Assembly (NCBI GenBank): GCA_023101885.1
Contig: JALPQD010000053.1
Location: 5,461,447 to 5,525,446, forward strand
From: Typhlomys cinereus
Lineage: Eukaryota; Chordata; Mammalia; Rodentia; Platacanthomyidae
DNA: 64,000 nt
Direction of reading: 5' to 3'
Shown here: piece by piece, positions 1-11,755 of the stretch
Layout: the number at the start of each line of letters is the position of its first letter
Numbering within the stretch: the stretch's first letter is position 1
Notes under the pieces: generated by a model
What the model saw: the letters and a program-made list of their open reading frames with translations, nothing else
Databases searched by the model: none
What the model was told of the DNA's origin: nothing
Made by a program: the position numbers and the translations under genes

Positions 1-256
1 ACAAAACTTTAGAAGATCTACAAATCGTGTTCTCACTACTATATACGAGATAAAATAAACACTGATGTGACGCCCTCTACTGATGCCTAGTAAGACCAAT
101 ATTTGCTGTGAGGGAATGGGATAGCCTCTTTATATTACTATGCGTATAAAATGATTTTCAAGGTTATCAGAACTTCCATATTCTTAAGAATTAAGCCTTT
201 GAGAGTTGGGAAGGGATCACAAAGCTGGTTTAAGATTGTCTAACCACTGAGCTTTC

Positions 257-302
257 TTCGAAGGAAAAGAGTAAACAATTTCGAAGGAAAAGAGTAAACA
301 AT
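257..302. repeat. Perfect 23-bp tandem duplication
   Basis: Two identical adjacent 23-base units (257-279 and 280-302), each starting TTCGAAGGAAAAGAG. The absence of divergence suggests a recent slippage or duplication event. No function is implied. Confidence 0.95.
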
Positions 303-689
303 ACTTCAACACTGTGAGAAATTTGCCCATCACAAACCACAGGGCTATTTTATCACCATTAGGGCAAGATCCTCAGCACAGGGTAGGTCTTCAATATTTG
401 CTGATCACACCTGTTTGTTAATAATTGCCTTCTATGATTTTTAGGATTCAGAGAACATTAAAAAGATGAAAAAGCCGTTGTGACATTCAGGAAGAAGTAT
501 AATTTTCATTCCGATCAGACCTTGCAGCCTGGGACCTACGGATCTAGACACTGCCGATAGGTGACAGGCGTGACTTTTAAATCTCTAGCAACCTGCTTTA
601 CGGAGCTGAATGACAATCAACTCTGGGATGATCCTATGTTAGTGGTCATCCTGTAGTAGAATGTGTCATTTCCTTTCACATAACACAAC

Positions 690-900
690 CCCGACATTCA
701 GCGGTGATAAAACAGCTCATATAGATAATGATGTTTGTGGAATGCTAACAATCTTGGCAGGTCTCCCTTTAATAAACCGCTCCAGATGTTCATCCCAGTA
801 ATTATGGCTGCCATCATTCGGCTTTAGGAATGAAATACGGCTGCCACAATTCCTTGTTTGCGTTTCCATGGATCATCTGTAAACATAAAGCCCTCAGAGG
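690..900. other. Possible conserved non-coding element
   Basis: Unique, moderately GC-balanced DNA with a homeodomain-type core (CAGTAATTATGG, about 797-808) and no repeat similarity, sitting in otherwise AT-rich flanks. This is a guess from composition and motif content only; a cross-mammal alignment would decide. Confidence 0.2.
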
Positions 901-1964
901 GAAGGGGAGGGAAGGCAGTCACATGCACGGGTGCTGTATAAAGACATGCACAAACGCCTAGTCATAGAAAGATCAGCATGAACAGGAAGTCACAAAAACA
1001 CAGCAGGCCTAGAGAAGCTTCTGGAAAATCCTTTTGTGGCACATAAGCATCTCTCTAGCTGAGACAACATTCCTATGCATAGCGATGTCAAAATACACCA
1101 CAAACAGGACTCATCTGATCTGAATAACAATTTAAGCTACAAATATAATTGGAAAGCACATGCATGAAGGCATGGAGGCTCTGGGAAGCTAGTCCTAGAA
1201 AAACAGAAACTTGGATGCCACAAGCCAAACTTCCAAGTCTGTCATTAAATTCAGACAACTATGAGATGGTTTTCATTTTCCAAGGGTTTGATTTGTACCA
1301 AGTTTTTCTTATGATACTGCAAAGAAACAAACTAAGTTAAAATAGGTCCACACTTCAGTGTATGTACAGAACATTATACTGACATGATTGAAAAAAAAAC
1401 ATCCTGGAAAAGCAAGCCATCATGATGTGGGAGGTGAGCTGTGCCCTACAGGTGCAAATGCATCTTCATGGTGAGGAAGAATCACTTCCGGTCTCGAGGG
1501 CATTCTGGTGCTCCTGAAAAACTACTGCCTTAGCCATTCAAATGGCAACACTAATGTCAAGGGATGGCTGGCATTAGAATTTCATAAATATTAATTAACT
1601 GGACAGTGCCAAAGGCAGAGCTGAGAAAAGAACATTTTAAGAATTGTACATCAGGGATTTTAGCAACAGATTTGTCTGTTTATATTTAGCCATCATGAAA
1701 GCACTAGCCATGATTCCATCAAGCCCCATAACCTCACTGAAGACAGTGTCAAAAATGTCTCAAGGGAGGTGGGTCACACATTACCGTCTATACCATTCGG
1801 TGCTAAACGCCATTCTCCCTATTCACCTGGCAGTAGGCAGTAGGCAGAGCAACTAATTCTGCCTACAAGACCTCTGAGGTAGAGGACATGCAAACAAAAA
1901 ATACTAGGTAAATCGAAAAATAGACAACCATGTATCGAAGGCAGGCATGGGCATTTTCAAAGGT

Positions 1965-2055
1965 CTAAAATTACAGAATGAGGCACAGAGAGATGAAATA
2001 AATTGAAGTGAACTACCTAGCACGTATTAGTGAGGCATTAAAATTTTAGGAACTG
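1965..2055 (-). mobile_element. MIR SINE relic
   Basis: On the + strand the order TTACAGAATGAGGCACAGAG, then a GAAGTGAACTACCTAGCAC-like stretch, follows the reverse complement of the MIR core (acagatgagg...gaggcacagagagg...taacttgccc). It is heavily diverged, as expected for a pre-eutherian SINE. Confidence 0.55.
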
Positions 2056-2414
2056 ATGTTGAAAATGGGCCCCCAAAGCTCTGGCATGTCCCACATAAGC
2101 ATTAAATGGTCCACTGATAGGCACGAGTTAGATGGCAAAGTACTTGTGTCATCCCTGTGCCTACGAACCCAACAAAATCCATGCCACAGGCTTCATTCAC
2201 CGTGTTCCTGGAGACACCCGAGAAAACTGAAGGGATACGGTGTGCTCCAGAACTGAGCTGATGTGTAATCCTTTGGGTTTTGTCCGTGTCTTTCATAAGG
2301 AATGTTACTGCCATGAGGCACTAATTTTAAAGGAAGCTGGAAAAGAGCCATGAGTGGACAATGGCTACCTGGGTGGATTAAAGCCCCACTCTGCACTCAC
2401 AAGCAGCTGGAGCC
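2056..2414. other. Unique non-coding sequence
   Basis: No repeat signature and no credible coding signal. The overlapping short frames on both strands share no protein family resemblance. Confidence 0.5.
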
Positions 2415-2545
2415 CCTCGATCAAGCCAATCCCAGTTGCCTAGCCTCTGTTCCCTCTGCTGCAAAATAGGGATCTCCATGATTCACCTCTCAGGGTAAGG
2501 TCAGGATGAGACAGACAAGTACTTTGAAGAAGTTGAGCACAAAGA
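2415..2545 (+). mobile_element. MIR SINE relic
   Basis: The order CCTAGCCTCTGTTCCCTCTG, TGCAAAATAGGGAT, then CAGGGTAAGGTCAGGATGAG and a TACTTTGAAGA tail parallels the MIR core (cctctctgagcctcagtttcc...tgcaaaatggggat...cagggttgt..gaggat...gcactttgaa). Old and diverged. Confidence 0.6.
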
Positions 2546-2607
2546 TGGTTCTCAAAGCTTCAGTAAGGCTGTGCTTGCGTATGTGCATGCTCGTGTTCTT
2601 GAGTGTG

Positions 2608-2609
2608 TG

Positions 2610-2656
<47 letters not shown>

Positions 2657-2818
2657 TGTATGTCTGTGCATGTGGTGTATATGTGGTGTGTGGATGTCTA
2701 TGTGTTCATGTGTGTGTACTAAGTATGTGTGTGCACGTGTGTGCGTGCACACGTGTGTGGTGTATGTCTGTGCATGTGGTGTATATGTGTTCTCTGTGTG
2801 TGTGTGTGTGTGTGTTTT
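2608..2818. repeat. TG microsatellite with imperfect TGTATG/TGCATG interruptions
   Basis: A long TG run (about 2610-2655) is followed by a degenerate array of GTGTATGTCTGTGCATGTGG units that occurs twice, then another TG run ending near 2815. The array gives open frames of Cys/Val on + and His/Thr on -, which are artefacts. No SINE head is attached, unlike most CA/TG arrays here. Confidence 0.95.
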
Positions 2819-4680
2819 AAAGGTTGCATTTAAAGGAGCATTTGTCTTGACCATTACAATAAGCTTACCACACTAAGATCATGAATAGCCCCCGAATACA
2901 TGAATACATCTACCCCCTCTTGCTTCTTGGAAACTACCTTTTTCTACATGCTAAATGCTATCTTAGAAAGATATTTCCTCTACCAGCTCCATGAAGTGTC
3001 TGCACCTGATCGAATGTAAGGGCAAGTCCAAAGGCATCCCTCTTCGTGAGTGGAAGTCATCATTACACACCATCAGCAACTTGTTCAGTGAAATGGAAAG
3101 TGACTTGAGAACACAAGACATATGGAATTTATTAAGACTACAACCTACTCTGCCCCATCCTCTATTCTGGGACTGGGGAGTCCTCGACTATAAAAAAAGA
3201 AAGCAACAGAACCAGAAAAGAGCAACAAGAATGGACAAGAATAGAGGTTTCATTACAAGCCTGGGAACAACTTTACCCAAAAATGCAAGCACCCACACTT
3301 TGTGATAATGGGGTGGCTTAAGTGACACAGAACAAACTTATTTCACCCCAGAGATTTCCAGGAAACACCCCGTCAGGAGCAAGAGCACTCTAATCTCTGG
3401 CACAACAAATCCCCCTCTGCAATCCTTTATATATAACTCAATCAAACAGCACCTTTCATCTTTTAAAACGCCCATCCCTCCTTTCCTTCCTTCCTGCTCA
3501 GTCACCCCACCCTCTTTCACTCCAGCATCCTCCCTTTGCCCCACCTTGGGATCTTGAGAACAGAGCATAGACGCAACCTCCGCTAAGATGCCTGCTGAAT
3601 TTTCCTTCTTTCTTGATAGTAGATATCTCACCTGTTATGCTACACTCAGATCGGAAGCAAGAGAGAACAAGGTGTGTGTTTGTGTGTGCATATATATTGT
3701 ATATTCATATATATTACATGTATTATACATATAGTCAATACTATATTTTGGAGGACATCTTAGCGTAGATGAGCTACTGAAAAAGTAATAAGAAGAAGAA
3801 ATAGTGAGCAACAACAGTCCCAGTCTTCACAGGTAGAAAGGAAGTGGAGAAAGACTGCAAATGGAGTGCTGAGCCTGTTAAACTTTTCACAGCAACACAT
3901 TCATGTAGGTCTCTAGATTCTTCACATAACGTGAACAGAGTCCAGGTGGTCTGGTCTCGCAGCCTCTCAGGCCACCGTCAGCCACACTCATCACACAGCT
4001 AATCGTGACGGAGTGAGCATTCTGGGTTTGACCCTAGTTCTAGGCACAATGGAGAAGATGCTGGTGTGAAATCAGTGTTCTCGACAAAGTGCTGCATCCC
4101 AAGAAATCCATGACTTCACATTGCTTTGCGACTTCTAGGCTTTTCCTCTCCAACACTCTCCCTGATTGGCTTGTGCGTCTACACCCTCCAACAACGCCAT
4201 GTCTAAAAGGCAGCACGCTTCTTCTCTCTGTTCACCAGATAATATGTGCATTGTGGCGGACACAAAATAACTCACATTGAAAAACCCACATGAGAAAAAT
4301 ATAGTTTGATTTAATCCAATGAAAGTACAGGAAGTCTAGTACTCATCCAAAAGACAAAAGAGAAAGTTGGGGTGACTTCCTGGCTCCCTTACAAGTTCCT
4401 CATTCCTCAACTGTTTCACATAATTATGAAAATGTTGGTTTGTCCTTCATTGTTCTCTCACTCTGACTTTTTAAAGCTACTTAGTGTCCTTGGCTTGATC
4501 AAAAATACCGTGGGTTTCAATGAACTTAGAATTGCATGAGATGCAGAACCCCTGCATGAGTGCATGGGCTGTGCATGCCTGTGTCTATTTCCAAGATTCA
4601 CTCAGGCCACAAACATCAAGCACCCCTGTTATATGCCAGGCTTGTCAGAGTCAATTTGGATTTAAATAATAATAACAATA
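2819..4680. other. Unique non-coding sequence
   Basis: No gene or clear mobile element. A short AT-rich TATATA/TACATA tract lies near 3690-3735. The ORF at 2991-3305 (104 codons) has no recognisable domain and no splice or translation context. Confidence 0.55.
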
Positions 4681-4865
4681 GTCTATGGATATAACTCAGT
4701 TAGAAGAGTACTTGCCCAGCGTCTTTAAAATCATGGGATCTGAACCTCAGGACATCATTAACCAAACATGGTGACATTCTCTTGTCATCCAAGCACTGGA
4801 GAATGGAGGCAGGAAGTTAAGAAATTTAAAATCATCCTTAGCTACACAGTGAATTCACACTCATT
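4681..4865 (+). mobile_element. B4 (ID-B1 fusion)-like SINE
   Basis: An ID-like tRNA head (ATGGATATAACTCAGTTAGA ... GTACTTGCCCAGCGT ... ATGGGATCTGAACCTCAGGA) runs into a B1/7SL-like body (CATGGTGACATTCTCTTGTC ... TCCAAGCACTGGAGAATGGA ... GGCAGGAAGTTAAG ... AGCTACACAGTGAATTC). The tRNA-head plus B1-body order is the B4 arrangement of rodents. Substantial divergence indicates an old copy. Confidence 0.7.
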
Positions 4866-4879
4866 CTGGGTCGCCTGAG

Positions 4880-4975
4880 ACATCTATCTATCATTATCTA
4901 TCAATAGATAGGTAAATAAAATAGATAGATAGATAAATAGAAAATAAATAGATAAATAAATAAAATAAATATACC
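4880..4975. repeat. Degenerate TCTA/ATAG/AAAT simple repeat
   Basis: Runs of TCTATCTATCATTATCTATC switch to GATAGATAGATAAATAG and then AAATAAATAAAATAAAT, directly downstream of the B4-like SINE. It probably grew from the SINE's A-rich tail. Confidence 0.85.
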
Positions 4976-6310
4976 AACAAGTTCTCTTCGAGGAACTTGT
5001 AGTCAAAAAGAAGCCCAGTGTGACAGAGATTCAGCTCTCAACATGTGCACACATAACACAATTCACACTCTGCTTTAAAACCTGATTCTCAAATCTGTAT
5101 TCTGGTCCCATATGTTCAACAAAAACATTTAGAATTTTGCTTCCAATATTTCCAAACAGAAAAGCACTCTAATTTTCATATTTTTGTTGGTTACAGTAAT
5201 TTGAGAACTAAAAAATTTTTAAAAAATCTAAAATCAATGTACTTGCCAAACAATTAGCTTTTCAAAATATTACTTAATCGAGATGCAGGATCTAAGAAAT
5301 GGCAAAAAGGAAAAAAAGGCAAAAGTATCTTTGTGGGTCAGACAACCAGGCTTTTGAGATTTATTGTAAAAGTATTATTCATGATCTATTAACATTCCAG
5401 AAACAAGGAATTCAACATATAAATCATAATTTCAATTTATTTGGGGGTCAGAAAAAAACTGAAAGACTTGAGAAGGCTGGTGAAAAGCTTGCGAATTCTG
5501 ATCACTCTCCACTGAAAACGCTAGGCGTTTCCCAAAGGGCTATATCAAGGCAGTGAGAGCTAATGAAGTTTAGCTAACAGTCATCATTTTAAAATACTGA
5601 GCTCCAAGGCTGGCAGACATTCTTCTATTTACATCTACAAGTATTTCTTGGCTTTCAGATTTGAAATTCTGCATAGATTTCTCTCTTGAAAACACATATT
5701 GCGCACATAATTTTCTGAAACCTATTTAATGCTGTATCCTTATTCACTTAAAAAAATGCTTAATGAGACATACATGCCAGGATAGAGTAGGTCTGAGCAC
5801 CAAGACACACTGGCCCTGAGGGTAAAGAACTCTGAGCCCAGGAAGCAACAGCAGCATAAGAATCCATTTACTAATAAGGCAATATACGATAGCATACAGG
5901 AAAGAAAAAGAGAAGCATATGCAATGGTTAATTACTTGTTTGGGAACTAAGCTTGACTTGCAACGACAATTTAAATATGACTATTTTCCTGATGTCTTTT
6001 CATTTAACATTTTCATGTAAGCATTTAATAATTCACTTTGGTCATATTCAGCACCCCAATTTAGCCTCTTTCTCTCCTTGCTGTTCTGATCCCTCCCCCC
6101 TTCTACTATCTATACCTCCTTCTACTTTCATGTCTTTTTTATGCACCTTTTCCTGAATGCTGGGGACCATCCGAGACTAGCGGGCCTCTGTGAATCTGGG
6201 TGGACTTCCAGGCAGAAGAGTAAAACAGGTCTGGCCTCCGGTAGCTTCTGAGACAACTGGTATTCACTAGTGGATTAGATTAAGTTCTCCAGCTTTTAAC
6301 AAAGAAGCCT
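4976..6310. other. AT-rich unique sequence
   Basis: No gene or recognised repeat. The 85-codon frame at 5299-5556 starts with a Lys/Arg-rich run from an A-rich stretch and shows no domain. It is treated as chance. Confidence 0.5.
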
Positions 6311-6312
6311 CG

Positions 6313-6395
6313 AGCTAGGGATATAGCTCAATGTCAGAACACCTGCCTGGCATGCAAGATAAGTAAAGTTTGTGAACATCACAAAAATACATCTT
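6313..6395 (+). mobile_element. ID-like tRNA-derived SINE fragment
   Basis: GCTAGGGATATAGCTCAATG followed by AACACCTGCCTGGCATGCAAG matches the ID/BC1 head pattern (gggatttagctcagtgg...cttgcctagcatgcaag). It ends soon after the B-box region in an A-rich stretch. Confidence 0.7.
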
Positions 6396-7382
6396 GATTG
6401 TGTATCATTTAACTATTGGCTCCCTTCCTGTAAGTTCTGATGATACTTGATCTATAAACATTGATTCCACAAAATTCTTTTCAATAATATATGTATTATA
6501 AAAATATGTGTATATAAATGCATATATACACACACATCTCAGGTGTCTGAATTTGGAAAATAATTCAAATACAGTGGTTGGCAATTACTTCATTGGCCTC
6601 TTAGGAATGCACTAAAAATGTAACAGGATTTGTCACCTTCATGGTAAATCCTTTATGAAAGCAAAACCAGAGTGTTAAAGAACCCTCGTCACCTAAAAGC
6701 ATTGTTTGAGAAGCAGTGGAAGTACTGACTAGGGATTACAACCTTAACAGTGTATTAAGTGAGAATAAAGCCACTGGTGTTCACCAATTAGAGATGTATC
6801 AAAAACCGCAACGACACTTGTTGATCGCTTTTTGACACGCTTTTTGTACACCATTATTAAGTTTCAAGTTCACATTTTCACTGTTGATTCAATTCCCTCT
6901 TGGAAAAAATAAATACACATCAGTGTCTTGCCTACATTCAAGATCTAAGCCCAAATCAATCAAAGAAATGAATAGTTAGTGTGATAGTTAGATATGCAGG
7001 TGTCAAGTTGGGAAGAGTCATGAGTGGGGTTAATCCCTAAGCAAACCTGCAGGAGACTGGAGAGTCTAACTGGTGAGGGAAAAATCAGCCCATGCTGGGT
7101 GGGACGTTTCCCTAGGCAGGTGAATAAAAATGGAGGGATCTGATTCAGGAAGCTGTAAATCTTTGGCATACTTGTACGGTCGTGCTGACTGAGAAATGAG
7201 GACTGCCCCTTCCTCAGCAGTCCTGTGGGTACAATGTGCCCAGCTCCCTTAGCTCAAATGGTTGTGAGCTCTTCTGCCAAGCTGAATTAAGCGATATGGC
7301 CAGACAATCATAAGACATTAATAAAACTGTGTTTTCCCTTAAGTCTTTGGCCAAGAATTCATGGGCAACATGCAGACACACT
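6396..7382. other. Unique non-coding sequence
   Basis: Contains a TATA/CACA-rich low-complexity patch at about 6485-6535 and otherwise nothing recognisable. Confidence 0.5.
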
Positions 7383-7475
7383 ATGCTAGTAGCTTAGTGA
7401 TGCATGCCTGCAGTCCTAGCACAGGCCAAGCTGGGCTACAGAGTGAGGCCCTGTTTCGAAAATAAACAACTACAA
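7383..7475 (+). mobile_element. B1-like SINE fragment
   Basis: GTGATGCATGCCTGCAGTCC ... AGCACAGGCCAAGCTGGGCT ... ACAGAGTGAGGCCCTGTTTC follows the 7SL-derived B1/Alu-like order (gcctgtaatcccagcac...gccagcctgggctacagagtgagaccctgtctc). It lacks the middle, about 35 bases shorter than a full B1. Confidence 0.75.
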
Positions 7476-8668
7476 AAAAGTAGTCCAAGGCAAGCTACAA
7501 GTGTAGACCCACCACAGACAGCATTTGGGTCTTGAAACCATTTGTGTAGAATTCTCTGTATGTAAGGACTCCAGAAACCTTCTGTGTAAGGAAAAACCCC
7601 AGTGGCCCCCCCCAGATAGTGAGGACAGGGGCAGAAAGAGGAAGGGAATGGCCATGCAGTGAAGATAGTCCTGAGCCCTTTGCAGCCCAAGCTCTTCTGC
7701 CATGTGGGAGGACACAGGGCCCTGGACTCAGATATATCCCTGGCTGCCGTGTGACTTCTTACTGCATAACTTCTCTGTAGCAACACAAAGCTTTTGATTG
7801 ACACATTTTTTTTCCAGTTCACCTCAAAGACGTGGCAATTTATCCTCTATTTCATGTTTCATTTACATGGCACTTGTACACTGAAATTACTTAAGCATCT
7901 CTTACTTTCTCCCCATGCAAAAAGTTCCCCACAGCCCAGCGCATCAGGACAGTCTCTGCTAGAGACAACCAACTCAACCATATGCAAAACCTGCCCTGTC
8001 TGTGAGGCAGTTGTAGACTTCCGCAGTCAGGGCAGATGCTGCCGGCCACATGCACTGAGAATACTTCACACGTGGTTTAAAACTCTGAATGTCATCAAGG
8101 CTGAGACTCTAACAATGGCCTAGCTCCTGCTATTCCCATTGCTTACAAAGTTGAATTGTCTAGAATAATCATGTTGTTACCTACATAGTCATAGCTGACT
8201 GGTCTAGGTGTTCAGAAAAAAGTCCACACGCCAGGGAAGAGGGGAAGAGATTTGGGACAACTGGTGTCACTTACAGTCAATCTCCTGGAACAGACAGTGC
8301 TTATCTCCTCCCTCCTGAGTTCCCCATCACTGAAGCTCAGCCATCCTGTGTAACTCCCCGTCACCCTGTGACCGCCGAGTGGTCCTGAATGCAGTCAAAT
8401 GAATTCCGGTTTTCCCCACACCTTACCTGTCCTTCGCCTTTGTAAAAATAGTAATGACCTTGGGCCTTCATACTCTTGGGTTCCATCTTTAATGTGTAGA
8501 AAAACTATTTTTGAAAGTTTCCTTTGCACTAAACATAAGAATTTTTTTTGAGACCCCTCTCTAAAGAAGAGTTCAAATACTTAGAAAGCTATGTTAGGGA
8601 CTGTAAGTAATTTACAAGTGACCGAAATAATATGGGAGGATTACAAAGGTTATATGCTACACTATTTT
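7476..8668. other. Unique non-coding sequence
   Basis: Several overlapping short frames on the minus strand (7436-7822) coincide with moderately GC-rich unique DNA but show no family motif and no conserved splice context. I do not call a gene. Confidence 0.5.
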
Positions 8669-8670
8669 TG

Positions 8671-8711
<41 letters not shown>

Positions 8712-8983
8712 CGCGCGCATGCATGCACATATCTGTACGTGTATGCAAAGAGGGCACTTGAGTGTGTGTGCCTGTGGAGGCCCAAGGATGACATCAAGAA
8801 TCACTCGGCAGTGCTCTACCTCCTTATTATTTTGCTCTAGGGTTTAGACTCCACCTTCCAGGGACAGAAATATAGGCTGCTGCCATTTCCGCCCAGCATT
8901 TTTACTTGGGATCTGGGGATCTGAACTCAGGTCCTTTTGGTATGAGGCAAAGGTTGTAACTACTGAGCCATCTCCCCCATGCT
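8669..8983 (-). mobile_element. B2-superfamily SINE, full length, minus strand
   Basis: Read on the minus strand the element starts near 8983 with a degraded GGGGGAGATGGCTCAGTAG head, has the tRNA B-box region (CCTGAGTTCAGATCCCCAG) and the body (GGCAGCAGCCTATATTTCTG, GAGGTAGAGCAC), and ends in the GT/CA array at 8674-8708. The array is followed by CGCGCGCATGCATGC. Confidence 0.85.
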
Positions 8984-10934
8984 ACATCTTTTTATATAAG
9001 GAACATGAGCAATCTGGGATTTGAGCATCTAAAACCATATCAGAACCTATGAGCACAGACTCTGAGGAACAAGTGTGGTGTCCTCCTCCTGCCAACCAGT
9101 TTTCTGGAAGGACGACCCCTGCATTTCCACCTCTGCCCTGCAGACCCACCTCATCTGCTCTCCTTCCTTCCAAGCAGTAAGTCCCTGGAAGATTCTCTCC
9201 CTGTGGGATGCATCCTGTCTGGAGAGTGGTGTGTCAGGGCTATGCGGTCATCAAACAAGGTCCCAAGAGACACCAATCTCAACCACCATCTGCCGAGGGG
9301 GAAAAAAAAGCACATAGAAGCCCCCAGGTGCCACAAGCCAGAAAGTACCATCGTCTCAGGGACCAATGTGGGCCGATGAAGTTTAAAGTCATCCCATAGC
9401 TTAACTTACATCCCTCAAGCACTTTGGGACAGATTTGAAGTTTTTAAATCTCTTACAGCTCCCTGTTGCTCTGTACACCAAGAAGTGACAGGTAGCAAAG
9501 GTAATTCCACCCATCTCCATCACGTGACATGGAAGGCCTCGCTCTGTGTCATTACAGAAATCACCATTCGATGAACAGAAGCATCTTCCGTTGCCAGCGC
9601 GCCCTTCCCAACTCAGACATGCACTTTAAATGCAAAGTTAAATTATTCCAGAGACTAAAATTATCGTTAGGAAAGTTTCCTAAAGCAATTAGAGTGTCAG
9701 CCGATTTTTAAATTATCATCTAACAGGCTGCCGATATCAGATAAATTAGAGTAAATTAAAATAAGATTAAATGTGTAAGTAACATGTTGCTTCGACGCCA
9801 CCATAGGTGTCGTGACACGGAAGGGATTTTGCTCAAAGTGAGGAACATTCACCAAAATTGCCATTTTTAAATTTCCCTTCTGGGATAAAGCATTTTTTTC
9901 ATTTCCTTGTAAGAATAAAATTAAATCTCAGATCTTTTGCCCATTTACCAACAGAATCCTCTTTATCTACTTAGAAATCTCACTTCTTCAGTAAAAAAAA
10001 AAAAATTCAGCATTATTGAAGGTAACCATTTGCTCTTGACAGCATTACAGTATTGATACTTAAACTATTTTTTGCATCTAATAATAAAACTCGCCAATGT
10101 AGTTCCCAAGGTACACATTAAAATTTATTTTCAGACATTTATTACAAGATTAGTGGAGGCTAGAAACTAGAAAAAAATCCTTTAGAATAAATCAGAGGCA
10201 ATAACCTCACTTTATATTAATTCTTTTTACATTTTCTAAAACAGTCAAAATCTCTTTGAAACTATTTACTTCTTCAGGAGCTTTTTGCTTTAATGTCATT
10301 AAGTTTGCTCTTTCTCTTTCTCTCTCTCTCTCTTATCTTCAATCTTAAATTAATTCCTTCAGAAGCTTACAGTAGGTTGGCTGTTGGAGGGATTAAACTG
10401 TAAGGTTTACAAAGAAAAGAAGCTTTGGGTCCAATGCTATTACGGCATGATGACTTACCCATAAATTGTCAGATTCTGAGAGTTTTTATGTTAGGCACAA
10501 ATATTGTTCATTTAAAAAAGCTATTATCATATGATAAATAGAAATGGAGATTATTTCTGCAGTTTGTATTCATTTTACAAATAAATACTCAGTCAAAGGA
10601 CTCCAGGGTCACAAGCCTTTTTTATTTTGCTTTTTTTTTCTTTCTTTCTTCTTCTTATTATTTTGTTGTTGTCTATGTATGTCTGTGTTTTGATTTGCTG
10701 CTTTTGGGAGGAGGAAGGGGCAGAAAGGGTGATTGGTTTCAACTGTGTTGTACTAGATGAAATGATTTCATATACCTAAACAAGGGATTTCATCAATGTT
10801 ATTCAAATAAGAGTATGTGCAAGCTATTCTAATTCAACATTACCTTCCTGTAATAAGAGACTTTTGGCTTTCTGTGATTTCAGACAGCAGATGTAGAGCA
10901 GTAAAAGACAATTATGCCAGAAACATGAATTTTG
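8984..10934. other. Unique sequence, including an AT-rich block
   Basis: No gene recognised. A TC-rich tract sits at about 10310-10335 and a T-rich TTTCTTTCTTCTTC stretch at about 10620-10660. The block 9600-9900 is listed separately as a possible conserved element. Confidence 0.5.
9600..9900. other. Possible conserved non-coding element
   Basis: Repeat-free AT-rich DNA with clustered homeodomain and GATA-like cores (AAATTATCATC, GATATCAGATAAATTAGAG, AAATTAAAATAAG) next to a small CpG-bearing dyad-like motif CGACGCCACC...GGTGTCGTG (about 9794-9817). The motif density is suggestive only. Confidence 0.25.
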
Positions 10935-11265
10935 TATTCTTGTGTGATTGTGTATGCAACGTGTGTGGTGAAGCTGTGTGTTGCACTCTCCTGTGTATAT
11001 GTAGAGAACTCACCCATGAGCAAGTGGAACTCAGAGGGGGGTCTTTCCTCATCACTCTCCACAATAGCCCATTGAAGCAAGGTCTCCACTGACCAGAGCT
11101 TCAGTTCTTAGGCATAATCTAGTCCTCCTGCCTCTGCCTGCCTCAGAGCTGGCTACAAGTGTAGATGGAACCATACCCAGCTTGTCAAGTGGTACAGGGA
11201 TGCAAAATGCAGTTTCTTGTAAAAAACACATTCTCCTAACTCCTGAGCCATCCCTCCGTGCCAAG
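10935..11265 (-). mobile_element. B3-like SINE, minus strand
   Basis: The + strand shows the reverse of a B3-type element: TG-rich start (GTGTATGCAACGTGTGTGG), CACTCTCCACAATAGCCC, CCTCCTGCCTCTGCCTGCCT, CAGAGCTGGCTACAAGTGTA, ACCATACCCAGCTTGT, and the tRNA head reversed (CTAACTCCTGAGCCATCCCT). It is diverged, about 330 bases long, and older than the main SINE family here. Confidence 0.6.
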
Positions 11266-11536
11266 AAGGATGTTTTTAAACAATCATCCAATGGGTTATT
11301 TAGAAGGGTCTTGAAACATTTGAAGGAACCCAAGCCTCTAGAATAGATATTATCGGATTTCTGTAACAGCGCTCCCCCATCTCCCCACCCCGCTAGGAAG
11401 CATACTGAGCTACTCCAGAGAACTCAGAATAGTACTACAGGTTCTTTTCCAGAAGGGCTTTGGGTCTGGACTCACGTGGTTCCTGGACAAAGAACAGTTT
11501 TACTGCAGTCCCTCCATCTTAAAAAATGGGCCACAA

Positions 11537-11704
11537 GTCTGGGGAGATGGCTCAGGCCTTTATGTCTTTGCCTCACAAGCAAAAGGAACTGAGTTCAAAT
11601 CTCATATAAAACTGCAGAAAGATTCCTGATGTCAACCTTTGACCTCACAAGCACACACAATCAAGAGTCCTCTTGTATATATGCCCAATGCACACATGTG
11701 TATG

Positions 11705-11753
<49 letters not shown>
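11537..11753 (+). mobile_element. B2-superfamily SINE with internal deletion
   Basis: The head TCTGGGGAGATGGCTCAGG and B-box AACTGAGTTCAAATCTC are followed directly by GATTCCTGATGTCAACC, so the middle body segment seen in other copies is missing. It ends in a CA array at about 11710-11752. Confidence 0.85.

Positions 11754-11755
<2 letters not shown>

Larger units (their letters stand above)
1..1964. other. Unique non-coding sequence
   Basis: No supported gene or recognisable mobile element. Open frames are short and lack any family signature. The stretch holds a perfect 23-bp tandem duplication and a possible regulatory block near 690-900, listed separately. A three-fold CAGTAGG microduplication lies at about 1830-1848. 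Confidence 0.6.

Noticed and set aside
2506..2876. Open frames of 100-104 codons rich in Cys/Val or His/Thr
   Set aside because: They are translations of a TG/CA array; the same applies to the frames at 19493-19995, 31845-32242, 34196-34538 and 61359-61803.
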